Of a stretch of DNA of 64,000 nt, positions 9,063-17,283 are shown piece after piece. This DNA comes from Tropicimonas marinistellae (GTDB lineage: Bacteria; Pseudomonadota; Alphaproteobacteria; Rhodobacterales; Rhodobacteraceae), in assembly GCF_001509585.1 (NCBI RefSeq), contig NZ_LNCI01000007.1:124001-188000 (forward strand). Direction: 5' to 3'. Under the pieces are notes generated by a model that did no database searches, was not told where the DNA came from, and saw only the letters and a list, made by a program, of their open reading frames with translations. How positions within the stretch are numbered: position 1 is the stretch's first letter; each line of letters opens with the position of its first letter. A program made the translations under genes and the position numbers.

Positions 9063-9734
9063 CTACCGGCCCAGCTTGTTTCGGTATTCACCTACAAACG
9101 AGCGCTCAAAATCCGTTTCTTCGGGAATTTCGAGCTGATGCCGCTCATCACGTATTCGCTGAACAACGTAGCGGGGTACGAACCAGGGATCCCAATCCCC
9201 GAACACGGCCGACTTTGAAACCGCGATCTGTAGGAGTCCCGAGTGGAGCAGCAGGAGTTCAAGATGAGCGGGGTGCCTGACGAAGTCGAAGTCGTCGGTT
9301 TCCTGGCAAATCTGCCAACTGGCCCAGTAGTGGATACTATTCTTTAAATATCTGAATTCTTTCTGAAGCCGAGTTACGTCGGCGGGATACCTCTCGCCCT
9401 TGGTCTCTGAAGCCGCGTAGAATTTCGACACGAAGGATGACGCGAATTCCAAACTTGTGCGACGCTGACGAGCATAGTCGTGGATCATCTTTAGCGCGAC
9501 GTCGCCGGCCATGCGTCCGAGCGTTTTGTGGCTCAGTAACTTCTTCTCCACGACTGCCATGATCTGGCCTTGAGCCGCACCGGGATCCCGGCGACGGCGT
9601 TCTGCTTCTATTGCCATCGTCGCCTGAACCTGGGCCGCTTCGACATCGTCGTCAGGGTAAACCATGCGGGAGACGAGAACCGCCACATTGCGATCGGGTT
9701 GCGCATCCGACGCATCAATTGACATTACTCTCAA
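9063..9734 (-). CDS. Hypothetical element-borne protein (223 aa)
   Basis: No family recognised. The protein is soluble, with no signal or membrane segment; predicted mostly helical, with a central 'HDYARQRRTSLEFASSF' and a C-terminal region rich in aromatic residues ('FGDWDPWFVPRYVVQ'). Its start overlaps the stop of the P4-type integrase by 4 bp (9731-9734), so it is translated as the second gene of that operon. The position suggests an accessory recombination, regulation or cargo role. It has no resemblance that I can see to antitoxins or restriction enzymes. Confidence 0.55.
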   Translation of the reverse strand: MRVMSIDASDAQPDRNVAVLVSRMVYPDDDVEAAQVQATMAIEAERRRRDPGAAQGQIMAVVEKKLLSHKTLGRMAGDVALKMIHDYARQRRTSLEFASSFVSKFYAASETKGERYPADVTRLQKEFRYLKNSIHYWASWQICQETDDFDFVRHPAHLELLLLHSGLLQIAVSKSAVFGDWDPWFVPRYVVQRIRDERHQLEIPEETDFERSFVGEYRNKLGR

Positions 9735-10819
9735 TTCGGAGACTCCCGACCAGTCCTGGACATCAACTCTTCACATACTTTCTCCATCGCCGGTCGCAGT
9801 GCCTCAAGCGAGGGCTTGGTATACCTCTGCCCCGCGATCGACAGGGGCGTGTGGTTGAGCAACCGACCAACGATCTCCTCGAGCACACCGGCCTCCATTG
9901 CCACCGTCGCAAACGTGCGCCGATGGGCATGCGGGCTCCATTTCATCCGCGTCGGGGTGGTGATACGTCCGTCCGGTCCCTTTGGCGAGGGGAAGACCCA
10001 CTTGCGATGAAGGCCTCGAACCGGCGCAAGAATCTCATGGTGCAGCTGCAGGATCGGAAGATCAAAGCTGCGGCCGTTCTTGGTCATCGGCAGGTGGATG
10101 CGATCCTCGTGGACGTTCGTCCACTCCAACGTCAGCGCCTCAGTCTTGCGAAGCCCGGTGAAGAGGAGAAGCTCATAGAAGACCGTGTGGATCGGGTTGA
10201 AGAGATCGTCGATCGTGGATTGCCAGGCTTTCAGATCCTCAATGATCTCGCCCTTCGGCTCCTCGGGATGCCACTCGATTGCCATGGTCGGGCATTCGGG
10301 CAGGTCATAAGTCCGACGGGCATGGTTCCAGACTGTGCGAAAATACTTCAACGTGTGATTTGCTGTGGATGGCGTGGCCACCAATGACCGATGTCGGTCT
10401 ACGACCTGGGACTTCGAAATCTCGTCCAACGGAAGGCGCATCCAGTCCTTGAGGTGGTTTTCGAACTGCTGCCGTAACCCGGACCTGTGCGCCTCGGATC
10501 GCAACTTGGGTCGGGCGAGGTAGGCCTCCATCGCCTGTTCAAGTGTCGGCGCTCCGATCTGAACCTTCTTGCCGGCACCCCTGCCCCACTCCAACGCGAA
10601 GCCCAGCGCGGTCTGACGTGCGGCCTGCGCCGAGATCACAGGGTACCGACCAATTAGAACGCGCCGCGTCTGGCCACCGACGTCCTTCTGGAAGTACCAG
10701 GTCTTCGATCGCTTTCCGACGAACAGAACGAGGCCCTTCACCTCGTTGTCCCAGTGCTTCTCGGTGCCGGATTTTGCAGGCGGCAGCTTGCGGGCGAGGG
10801 TCTCGGTGAGCTTGGGCAT
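9731..10819 (-). CDS. P4-type integrase with N-terminal DUF4102 arm domain
   Basis: 362 aa from ATG 10819 (MPKLTETLARKLPPAKSG); an ATG 42 bp upstream gives an unlikely N-terminus. The N-terminal ~90 residues are the DUF4102 arm-binding domain typical of P4-like island integrases ('KGLVLFVGKRSKTWYFQ', 'LIGRYPVISAQAAR'). Catalytic residues: Arg in 'FTGLRKTEALTL', 'HAHRRTFATVA' (HxxR), 'LLNHTP' (His) and Tyr in 'GQRYTKP'. Such integrases usually target tRNA genes, and a broken tRNA-Gly lies only 127 bp from its start. It probably drove integration of the element here. Confidence 0.88.
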   Translation of the reverse strand: MPKLTETLARKLPPAKSGTEKHWDNEVKGLVLFVGKRSKTWYFQKDVGGQTRRVLIGRYPVISAQAARQTALGFALEWGRGAGKKVQIGAPTLEQAMEAYLARPKLRSEAHRSGLRQQFENHLKDWMRLPLDEISKSQVVDRHRSLVATPSTANHTLKYFRTVWNHARRTYDLPECPTMAIEWHPEEPKGEIIEDLKAWQSTIDDLFNPIHTVFYELLLFTGLRKTEALTLEWTNVHEDRIHLPMTKNGRSFDLPILQLHHEILAPVRGLHRKWVFPSPKGPDGRITTPTRMKWSPHAHRRTFATVAMEAGVLEEIVGRLLNHTPLSIAGQRYTKPSLEALRPAMEKVCEELMSRTGRESPN

Positions 10820-10945
10820 TTTGTCGGCTTTTTGTCTGTATTGGCAGGAAAAAGCATACACCTACCGGAACCGACAGGAAAGATTAAACCATTCAAAATG
10901 AAAGGATTGGAACGGACAGGAAAGCTGCGGAAAAGTACAACTCTT

Positions 10946-10984
10946 GCTTGGAAGGCTAAGGTCTTACCACTACACAACGCCCGC
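10946..10984 (-). tRNA. tRNA-Gly(UCC) 5' fragment; likely attachment-site scar
   Basis: Read on the minus strand from 10984, the sequence gives acceptor strand GCGGGCG, a D-arm with 'AGTGGTAAGAC', and the anticodon arm up to CCTTCCAAGC (anticodon TCC). After that the sequence departs from any tRNA: no anticodon 3' stem closure, no GGTTCGA T-loop, no acceptor 3' strand. So only the first ~39 nt are present. The break just past the anticodon, next to a P4-type integrase, suggests an integration crossover in the anticodon loop. The matching 3' half was not found in the window. Confidence 0.6.
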
Positions 10985-11036
10985 TCAGCAAAGTACCACC
11001 TATTTCATGACCGTTCTGGGGTCAAGCGTTGGCTGA

Positions 11037-11525
11037 GGCTTCCTTCGGGGTGATGGGCTCTCGGCAGCGGTCGCTTGCGCACCGTCCGCTGACCACGAAC
11101 TTACCCTTGCCGCTCGAAGTGGCGAACAGATGCGGCAGGTGGTCGACGAAACGGGCGCCGCTACGATTCTGCTGGACGCCGGTGCGTACCTTTTCCGTGC
11201 GTCGGAGTATCTTGCCGCGACCCCCGGCGCGATGAACGGGTTCGACCGGTTCTACTATCCCCATCTCGAGCGGATTTGCGGTCGGGCTTTTGCCCTGGCG
11301 GTGTCCGCAGGCCCCGGTGGCGAAAATGCCGTGCGCCACACCGCTCGCATCGCCCGAGGGTCGAGACTTCCCGACGTACGGCCGCCGCGCATCACCTGCA
11401 CGTATGCCTGGACACCCGCGGAAATCCGCGTCCCAAAGACCTTCACCGAAAGCACTATCTCGTTGCCGTGAATTGGGCGCAGCGATGGGCCTCGGCCTCA
11501 CCGCGGGCATTATCGTATCAGCGGG
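11037..11525 (+). pseudogene. Decayed flavodoxin-family NAD(P)H oxidoreductase
   Basis: One frame from 11037 to 11471 reads as the middle of a flavodoxin/FMN-reductase family protein: 'ADHELTLAARSGEQM', 'ATPGAMNGFDRFYYPHLERI', 'GRAFALAVSAGPGGENAVRH', 'TCTYAWTPAEIRVPKT'. The family's C-terminal end then continues in another frame ('SRCRELGAAMGLGLTAGII', about 11450-11520), so there is a frameshift. The N-terminal third, including the FMN phosphate loop, is missing; a stop (11034-11036) lies just upstream. The truncated 5' end faces the tRNA scar, consistent with loss during insertion or later deletion. Confidence 0.6.
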
Positions 11526-11526
11526 T

Positions 11527-12210
11527 CTACCACGGCACAGATGTACCGTCGTAATTGATGTGCATTCCGCTTTGCTCCGACGTCGCGTTCTCCACAACCT
11601 GCCGCATCGCCGACACCGACTCCTCGGGTGTGGGGCCTCCTGCATTGTCCAACATGCGCGTCTGCTCCCTCCCGGGACGGAGCGCTAGGCAGATGCAGCC
11701 CCACGGTTTCCACTCCATCGCCAACGACCGCCACAGCTGGTTCAACGCCGCTTTCGAGGCGCGATAGGTGAAGTGGCGTTTGCCGGCGTAGGTGCCATTG
11801 GACGCCGCGAGGCTCGAAATCTCGACAAGCGTCTTCTTCTCGCCGGCCTTGAGATTCTCCTCGATCAGCGTGGCAAGACGGAACGGCGCCCAGGTATTCG
11901 TCAACATCATCCGCTGCCAGTGGGCTTCATCAATCTCTTCCGGTGCAAGCTCCTTGCCGTCGTCAATACCAGCATTCATGATCGCCACGTCGATCGCGTG
12001 CCCCCTGAGCCGGGTCGCGACATCGGCGACGGATGCTTCGTTCAGCCCGTCGTAGCGTAGCTCTCGTGCGCCTGGACCAAGTTCGACGATGTCCATCGGC
12101 TTGAATGGCGTCCGGTTGGCAGCAAGCACTTCCCAGCCATCCGCCGCATATTGACGAGCGAATTCCAGCCCGATGCCACGGTTGGCGCCGGTGATCAGAA
12201 CGGTAGGCAT
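11527..12210 (-). CDS. Short-chain dehydrogenase/reductase
   Basis: 227 aa from ATG 12210 (MPTVLITGANRGIG). Classical SDR: dinucleotide motif 'TGANRGIG', 'NAG' in 'IMNAGIDDG', catalytic Ser in 'VEISSLAASNG', and the Tyr-Lys pair in 'YRASKAALN'. It is the second gene of a tandem pair with the SDR at 12236-12910, 25 bp apart. It ends against the flavodoxin remnant on the other strand. Substrate unknown; being just left of the shared-operator region, it may belong to the catabolic regulon. Confidence 0.85.
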   Translation of the reverse strand: MPTVLITGANRGIGLEFARQYAADGWEVLAANRTPFKPMDIVELGPGARELRYDGLNEASVADVATRLRGHAIDVAIMNAGIDDGKELAPEEIDEAHWQRMMLTNTWAPFRLATLIEENLKAGEKKTLVEISSLAASNGTYAGKRHFTYRASKAALNQLWRSLAMEWKPWGCICLALRPGREQTRMLDNAGGPTPEESVSAMRQVVENATSEQSGMHINYDGTSVPW

Positions 12211-12235
12211 TGGGGCATTCCTTTCACGAGAATGA

Positions 12236-12910
12236 TCACCATGGGACGTCCAGCCCGTCGTAGCCAATGATCCGGCCTGCATCCGCTGGTGTCAGCCCCT
12301 CGACCACGCGTTTCATGCCGGCGACGCTTTCCTCGACGGCCAAACCCTGCCCCCCGGTCATATCCGTCGCAACAAAGCCGGGCCGCAGAAGCACGCAGGT
12401 CAGGCCTTCGGGCTCCCACTCCAGCGTCAGCGCACGCCAGATGGCGTTCAACCCGGTCTTCGAGGCGCGATAGCTGTACTGCGTACCCCAGTCGTTCGCC
12501 TGGATTGAACTCATCAGGCTCGACATCGCCGTGGCGATGCGCTTTTCGCCGGCCAGAAGGTTTGGCTTCAACGCCGTTGCCAGTGCCAGCGGCGCATAAG
12601 TGTTGGTGCCGACGACCTGCAGGAATTCTTCCTTCGTGACCTCGGAGGGTTTCGCTTCGAGGTTGATGGCAATGCCGGCGTTGGCGATCAGAACGTCAAT
12701 TGGCCTTCCGTTCAACGCAGCGACCAGGGCTGCGATCGAATCGGGATCTGTCGCTTCGAGCGGCAGAACCTCGGCGCCGGTGGCGCGAAGGGCGTCGGCC
12801 GCCTCGGGACGACGCGCGGTGCCGATAACCTGCCAGCCGTCATCGGCGAACTGTCGTGCGAGTTCCAGACCGATACCCCGGTTCGCGCCCGAAATGAGGA
12901 TGGTAGCCAT
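12236..12910 (-). CDS. Short-chain dehydrogenase/reductase
   Basis: 224 aa from ATG 12910. SDR signatures: 'SGANRGIG' for NAD(P), 'LIANAGIAI', the catalytic Ser near 'ATAMSSLMSS' and Tyr-Lys in 'YSYRASKTGLN'. A paralogue of the downstream SDR with a shared C-terminal 'YDG(T/L)xVPW' ending, so a tandem duplication. It is divergent from the ABC operon at 13214 and its promoter region carries two GntR-type inverted repeats, suggesting co-regulation with the importer. Confidence 0.85.
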   Translation of the reverse strand: MATILISGANRGIGLELARQFADDGWQVIGTARRPEAADALRATGAEVLPLEATDPDSIAALVAALNGRPIDVLIANAGIAINLEAKPSEVTKEEFLQVVGTNTYAPLALATALKPNLLAGEKRIATAMSSLMSSIQANDWGTQYSYRASKTGLNAIWRALTLEWEPEGLTCVLLRPGFVATDMTGGQGLAVEESVAGMKRVVEGLTPADAGRIIGYDGLDVPW

Positions 12911-12985
12911 CCGGTGCCTTTCATCGTGTTGCGTCATTCCACATGCCGACGGCTGATTCGGCAGCAATCCACACATGGTGTGTCA

Positions 12986-13008
12986 TTGGTATTCCAATGT
13001 CATACCAA
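12986..13008. promoter_or_regulatory. Putative GntR operator, TTGGTAT-N9-ATACCAA
   Basis: Inverted repeat with arms 12986-12992 and 13002-13008; the left part also reads TTGGTATTCCAA. It lies between the divergent SDR (start 12910) and ABC ATPase (start 13214). Same core as sites at 13139, 16179, 20436, 21957, 29351 and 31762. Confidence 0.55.
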
Positions 13009-13138
13009 AGAACAAGAAAGGCCGGTGACACTGAGCCGCCTTCGTCGCGGAAACGCACAATCGCGCAGCAGTTTGGTACGAATGTGGACCGTTGTGCCCC
13101 GAAAACGGGCTGCGATGCCAATCGAGTCGGTGTACAGC

Positions 13139-13152
13139 TGGTATGCCATACC
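13139..13152. promoter_or_regulatory. Putative GntR operator, TGGTATGCCATACC
   Basis: GGTATG-C-CATACC at 13140-13152 is a perfect inverted repeat and includes the 10-mer TGGTATGCCA shared with the site at 16179. It lies 61 bp before the start of the ABC ATPase gene at 13214, a position suited to repression. Confidence 0.6.
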
Positions 13153-13213
13153 GTGTCATCGCAGGTTTGCGGGGTCACAGCCCTTTTCAGACTGACAATG
13201 ATCCGGACAATCA

Positions 13214-14044
13214 ATGGCAACGGTATCCCAGCTAAAATCCGCGCGCCCCTCCCACTCGGGCAAGACACAGACGCTGATCGAACTCGCCCACGCGGGGGTG
13301 ACGTTCCAGAGCCGGACGGGCGACGCGCTCGTGGCCGTCGAGGATTTCAACCTTCGTATCCAAGATGGTGAAATCGTCTCGCTCGTTGGACCGTCGGGCT
13401 GCGGCAAGTCCACAGTCCTGCGGATGCTGGCCGGGCTACAGCAGCCGACGACTGGCGACATCTGGATCGGCGGTGGCAGGCAGCGGCGGGGGTTTTCCGA
13501 GGTGGCCATCGTTTTCCAGCGGCCGACGCTGCTGCCGTGGCTGTCGGTGCTGAAAAACGTGCTCTACCCCGTGCGCGCCTTGCGGCGGACGACCGCGGCC
13601 GACCGCAGCCGCGCACAGGAACTGCTTGAAGTGGTGGGCCTGGGCGACATGGGAGCGCGAATGCCACACGAGCTATCGGGTGGCATGCAGCAGCGCGCGT
13701 CGATCGCTAGGTCGCTGATCCTCGATCCGAAGATATTGCTCATGGACGAACCCTTCGGCGCGCTCGACGCGCTCACGCGCGAAGACCTGCAACTCGACCT
13801 TCTCGACATCCATGCCTCCACCGGCAAGACGATCCTGCTGGTGACCCATTCGATCAACGAGGCGGTCCTGCTGTCGGATCGTGTGGCGGTCATGTCGACC
13901 CGGCCGGGGCGGCTTCAGGAGTTGATCTCCATCGACATCCCGACGCCACGCTCGCACGAGACCCCGGCACATCCTGCCTTTCATCACTACGCCGGCCGGA
14001 TCCGAGACGACATTTTCGGACCGAACGCAAGGAGCCGCGCATGA
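13214..14044 (+). CDS. NitT/TauT-type ABC transporter ATP-binding protein
   Basis: 276 aa. Walker A 'GPSGCGKST', Q-loop 'VFQRPTLLPWLSV', signature 'LSGGMQQRASIARSL', Walker B 'ILLMDEPFGALDA' and H-loop 'LVTHSINEA' are all intact. The 'RxTLLPW' Q-loop and closeness to a SsuC-like permease mark the nitrate/taurine/sulfonate importer family (SsuB/TauB/ThiZ-like). Overlaps the permease by 4 bp. The partner binding protein is probably the gene at 16241. Imports a small organic nitrogen or sulfur compound; the substrate cannot be read from sequence. Confidence 0.92.
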   Translation: MATVSQLKSARPSHSGKTQTLIELAHAGVTFQSRTGDALVAVEDFNLRIQDGEIVSLVGPSGCGKSTVLRMLAGLQQPTTGDIWIGGGRQRRGFSEVAIVFQRPTLLPWLSVLKNVLYPVRALRRTTAADRSRAQELLEVVGLGDMGARMPHELSGGMQQRASIARSLILDPKILLMDEPFGALDALTREDLQLDLLDIHASTGKTILLVTHSINEAVLLSDRVAVMSTRPGRLQELISIDIPTPRSHETPAHPAFHHYAGRIRDDIFGPNARSRA

Positions 14045-14808
14045 GCCCCTCTGCCCGCAAGATCGTTTTACCGATCCTCGCATTCGCCTTGTTCCTCGGC
14101 CTGTGGGAGGCAATCAGCGTCTCGCTGGACATCCCTGTCTACCTCCTGCCCTCGCCGAGCGCGATCTGGGCGGGCGGCGCAAAGTTGGGCATGACGCTGC
14201 TCACCAACACGGCCGTGACGCTGAAGACGATCCTTCTGGGCTTTGCGCTTTCCTGCGCGGTCGGTATTCCATTGGGCGTGCTGGTTTCGGTCAACCGGCT
14301 GACTTCCGAGGCGATCTATCCGCTGATCGTCTTCCTGAACGCGATCCCGATTATCTCCATCGCGCCGATACTCGTGGTGATCTTCGGCACGGATGAGACG
14401 ACGCGGCTGATCATCGTGACGCTGACGGCGTTCTTCCCGATCATGGTGGCCACGGCGACCGGCATCATGGACACACCGCACGAGATGTTGGACCTGTCCC
14501 GCGTCGCCGGGGCTGCTCCGGTGACTGAAATCCTAACCATCCGCCTGCCGCACGCGGTGCCGTTCATCTTCGGCGGGCTCCGGATCGGCGTGACGGTAGC
14601 AGTGATCGGCGCCGTTGTGGCCGAGTTCGTAAATGCGAACCGCGGGCTTGGGTTCCTCGTGACCTCGTCAACCGCACAGTTCGCCATTCCGACCGCGATG
14701 GCCTGCGTGGTCATGCTCGCGGTTGTGTCGGTGATCCTCTACGAGTCGGTCAACTGGATCCACCGGCTTCTGTTTTCCTGGTCGTTGAGGAACGATCCCG
14801 GCAAATAA
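14041..14808 (+). CDS. NitT/TauT-type ABC transporter permease
   Basis: 255 aa with about six membrane segments, starting with 'IVLPILAFALFLGLWEAIS'. The BPD_transp_1 EAA-loop region reads 'ARVAGAAPVTEILTIRLPHA' with an 'RLPHAVPFIFGGLRIG' coupling helix. Start overlaps the ATPase stop (ATGA). It forms the import complex with the preceding ATPase; the divergent M20 hydrolase separates it from the nearest binding protein. Nothing looks broken. Confidence 0.9.
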   Translation: MSPSARKIVLPILAFALFLGLWEAISVSLDIPVYLLPSPSAIWAGGAKLGMTLLTNTAVTLKTILLGFALSCAVGIPLGVLVSVNRLTSEAIYPLIVFLNAIPIISIAPILVVIFGTDETTRLIIVTLTAFFPIMVATATGIMDTPHEMLDLSRVAGAAPVTEILTIRLPHAVPFIFGGLRIGVTVAVIGAVVAEFVNANRGLGFLVTSSTAQFAIPTAMACVVMLAVVSVILYESVNWIHRLLFSWSLRNDPGK

Positions 14809-14858
14809 CAGGATCCGCGCGCCCCGGACGCAGGTTCGCGCCCAGGGCTATGGCCCGC

Positions 14859-16070
14859 TCAGGCGGCTTCGCCCCTGTCGCTACCGGCTTCGGGCGAGTT
14901 CAGCTCCTGGTCCGTAAGCGAAATCCAGTAAGCCGCGCCGTGGCACAATGCCTCATCGTTGAAGTCGTAGTCGGGCCGATGGTTGCTCGTCCACTTCGGG
15001 TCATCGCCATTGCCCATCATCACATTGCACCCCGGCCGCTTGAGCAGCATGAAGGCAAAATCGTCGGCGGCGTTGATCGGCGGGTTGTCCGGATCGACAT
15101 TCTCCGTACCCACCAGCGCCGAGGCGGCAGCGACAGCCTTGTCCCGTTCGGCCAGCGTGTTCACCAGTGCGGGATAGCCGCGCTGATAGTCGATGCTGGC
15201 GGTGCATCCCGACATTGCCGCGGCGCCCTCGGCCACCTCCTTCAGGCGCTTTTCAATCTCGTCCTGCACTGCCGGGTCGTGGATACGCGACGTGCCATGA
15301 ATGCGGATGTCAGAGGGGATCACGTTATTGGCCGAACCCGCTTCGATCATACCGATCGACAGCACTGCCGAATCCTGAGCCGAAACATTGCGGGAGGTGA
15401 TCGCGTGGATACCGAGGATCGTGTGCGCCAGCGGCACCGTCGGATCGGTCCCCTTCTCGGGCGAACCGCCGTGGCCGCCGGTGCCGTGCAACCCGATCAC
15501 CCAGTGGTCGACCGCAGCGAGTTGCGGCCCGACACGGGTGACAAACTTGCCGACCGGGATACCCGGCTTGTTGTGAAGCGAATAGACCGCGTCGCAGGGG
15601 AATCGCTCGAACAGCCCATCGTCGATCATCGCTTGCGCGCCGGCGCCGCCCTCCTCAGCGGGTTGGAAGATGCAATGCACGGTGCCGCCGAAGTCCGGGT
15701 TCTCGGCGAGGTAGCGGGCGGCATAGAGCAACATCACGGTATGCCCGTCATGGCCGCAGCCGTGCATCTTGCCGGAAATCTTCGAGGCATGGGCGAAGGT
15801 GTTGCCCTCGGTCATGTTGAGCGCGTCCATATCGCCCCGGAACCCGATGGCGCGGTTCCCGGGCCGATTGCCCCGGATCGAGGCGACGACGCCGGTGACG
15901 CCCAGACCCGCCTCGAACGGGATACCCCACTCCGTCAGTTTGTCCTGCACAAGTTGCGAGGTCCGAAACTCCTCGTAACTCGTTTCCGGATGCATGTGGA
16001 TGTCGTGGCGCAGGGATGTCATCTCCGCCTCCTGACTTCGAAGGGTTTTCCTAACCTTGTCCAAATCCAT
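14859..16070 (-). CDS. M20-family amidohydrolase (hippurate hydrolase/aminoacylase-like)
   Basis: 403 aa from ATG 16070, with AAAGGAGAAC ahead of it. Motifs of M20D peptidases: 'RHDIHMHPETSYEE', 'GFRGDMDAL', metal site 'MHGCGHDGHTVML', 'IFQPAEEGG' (catalytic Glu) and the dimerisation-domain 'GTGGHGGSPEKGTDP'. The family removes N-acyl or N-carbamoyl groups from amino acids with two metal ions in the cytoplasm. It is divergent from the binding protein at 16241 and shares an intergenic region carrying the regulon operator. In this context it could act on an N-carbamoyl or N-acyl intermediate. Confidence 0.9.
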   Translation of the reverse strand: MDLDKVRKTLRSQEAEMTSLRHDIHMHPETSYEEFRTSQLVQDKLTEWGIPFEAGLGVTGVVASIRGNRPGNRAIGFRGDMDALNMTEGNTFAHASKISGKMHGCGHDGHTVMLLYAARYLAENPDFGGTVHCIFQPAEEGGAGAQAMIDDGLFERFPCDAVYSLHNKPGIPVGKFVTRVGPQLAAVDHWVIGLHGTGGHGGSPEKGTDPTVPLAHTILGIHAITSRNVSAQDSAVLSIGMIEAGSANNVIPSDIRIHGTSRIHDPAVQDEIEKRLKEVAEGAAAMSGCTASIDYQRGYPALVNTLAERDKAVAAASALVGTENVDPDNPPINAADDFAFMLLKRPGCNVMMGNGDDPKWTSNHRPDYDFNDEALCHGAAYWISLTDQELNSPEAGSDRGEAA

Positions 16071-16178
16071 ACCGTTCTCCTTTCGGGACTGTCGCGGGTG
16101 CACTTTTTTTGTGCCGTTCGTCTGGAACGCACCGCGCGGGGGCGTCCTTCAGTGGACGATACACCGTTGGCACTCTAC

Positions 16179-16188
16179 TGGTATGCCA
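16179..16188. promoter_or_regulatory. Putative GntR operator TGGTATGCCA
   Basis: Ten-base near-palindrome in the divergent region between the M20 hydrolase (start 16070) and the binding protein (start 16241). Identical to the core at 13139-13148. Confidence 0.55.
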
Positions 16189-16240
16189 TCGCCACACAAG
16201 TGTTTGCGACGCGGTTTTCGACAACAGGAGAGACGGATTC

Positions 16241-17218
16241 ATGAGACTTCTCACGACGAGCGCACTCTGCGGCCTCGCGATAGGCGCCACTGCCCAGATC
16301 GCAGGTGCTACCGACGAGGTGGATTTCCAGCTCGACTGGACACCGGGCGGCATCTCGGCCGCCTATTACCTCGGCGTCGAGAAGGGATGCTTTACCGATC
16401 AGGACATCGACGTCACCATCTCGCGCGGCTACGGCGCGGCGGACGCGGTGACGAAGGTTGCGACCGGTGTCGCCGATTTCTCGGTGACCGATCTCGGCGT
16501 AATCATCGGCTCGATCGCCGAAAGCGGTGCGCCGGTGAAGGCGATCATGCCCATCGTTGCACAGTCACCCATGGCGATCGCCGTGATGGCCGACAGCGAC
16601 ATCGGTGAGCTGAAGGATCTTGAGGGCCATTCCATCGCCTCGTCGGTCGGTAACGCCGCGATGGCATTCCTTCCGCTTGGGATGGAGGTCGTGGGAGGCG
16701 ACATGTCCAAGGTCGAGATCATCACGGCCGAAGGCTCGGCGCTGACGGGGCTGCTGCTGCAGAAGCGGGTCGACGCGCTGGCCAGCTACATCACCTCGGT
16801 CAAGCGGATCGACGCCATCGCTGCCAAGTCCGGAATGGAGGTGCGGGGCATCCACTACGGTAGCGCGCTCGACATCTACAACGCTTCGATTTTCACGTCC
16901 GACGCGATGATCGCCGAGAACCCGGACCTCGTGAACCGGTTCAAGGCGGCAATCGAATGCACCTACGACGAAGCCCGCGCGGACCCGGCCGCGGCCGTAG
17001 ACGCAATCGTCGCCGGGGTCGAGGGGATGCAGCGCGACACGCAGACCGACATGGTGCCGTTCTCCTTTGGCTTCGCTTTCGACAACCCCGTGTTCGAAGC
17101 GAACGGTTATGCCTTCGATATCGACCGGGTCGCGCACAACATCGCGATCGTCGACAAGGTAACGCCGTTGTCGACGGAGCTGACGCCCGAAGACGTGGTC
17201 TACGTTCCCGCAGAATAA
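16241..17218 (+). CDS. ABC substrate-binding protein, NMT1/THI5-like
   Basis: 325 aa. Start ATG 16241 follows AACAGGAGAGA and opens a signal peptide (MRLLTTSALCGLAIGATAQIAGA); longer in-frame starts lack these. The mature protein has the NMT1/SsuA pattern: 'FQLDWTPGGISAAYYLGVEKG', 'AVTKVATGVADFSVTDLG', 'LEGHSIASSVGN' and 'GLLLQKRVDALASYIT'. Periplasmic partner of a NitT/TauT-type importer, most likely that at 13214-14808. A paralogous but divergent binding protein is at 22033. A strong hairpin follows its stop. Confidence 0.9.
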   Translation: MRLLTTSALCGLAIGATAQIAGATDEVDFQLDWTPGGISAAYYLGVEKGCFTDQDIDVTISRGYGAADAVTKVATGVADFSVTDLGVIIGSIAESGAPVKAIMPIVAQSPMAIAVMADSDIGELKDLEGHSIASSVGNAAMAFLPLGMEVVGGDMSKVEIITAEGSALTGLLLQKRVDALASYITSVKRIDAIAAKSGMEVRGIHYGSALDIYNASIFTSDAMIAENPDLVNRFKAAIECTYDEARADPAAAVDAIVAGVEGMQRDTQTDMVPFSFGFAFDNPVFEANGYAFDIDRVAHNIAIVDKVTPLSTELTPEDVVYVPAE

Positions 17219-17225
17219 GCCCCCC

Positions 17226-17264
17226 CGCCAGCGGCGCGCGACATTGCCGAACGCGCCGCTGGCG
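17226..17264 (+). terminator. 13-bp stem hairpin after binding-protein gene
   Basis: Arms CGCCAGCGGCGCG and its exact complement (17226-17238 and 17252-17264) enclose a 13-nt loop, 8 bp after the stop codon. No T-run follows, and the next gene starts 20 bp later. It may protect the 3' end of the binding-protein mRNA or attenuate readthrough rather than end transcription. Confidence 0.55.
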
Positions 17265-17283
17265 TTCAAGATACGGAGTCTCC

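Noticed and set aside
14850-16244. Long plus-strand frame of 464 codons
   Set aside because: It is exactly opposite the M20 hydrolase, whose motifs are intact; the plus-strand protein is Arg/His-rich with no domain, a GC-driven shadow.
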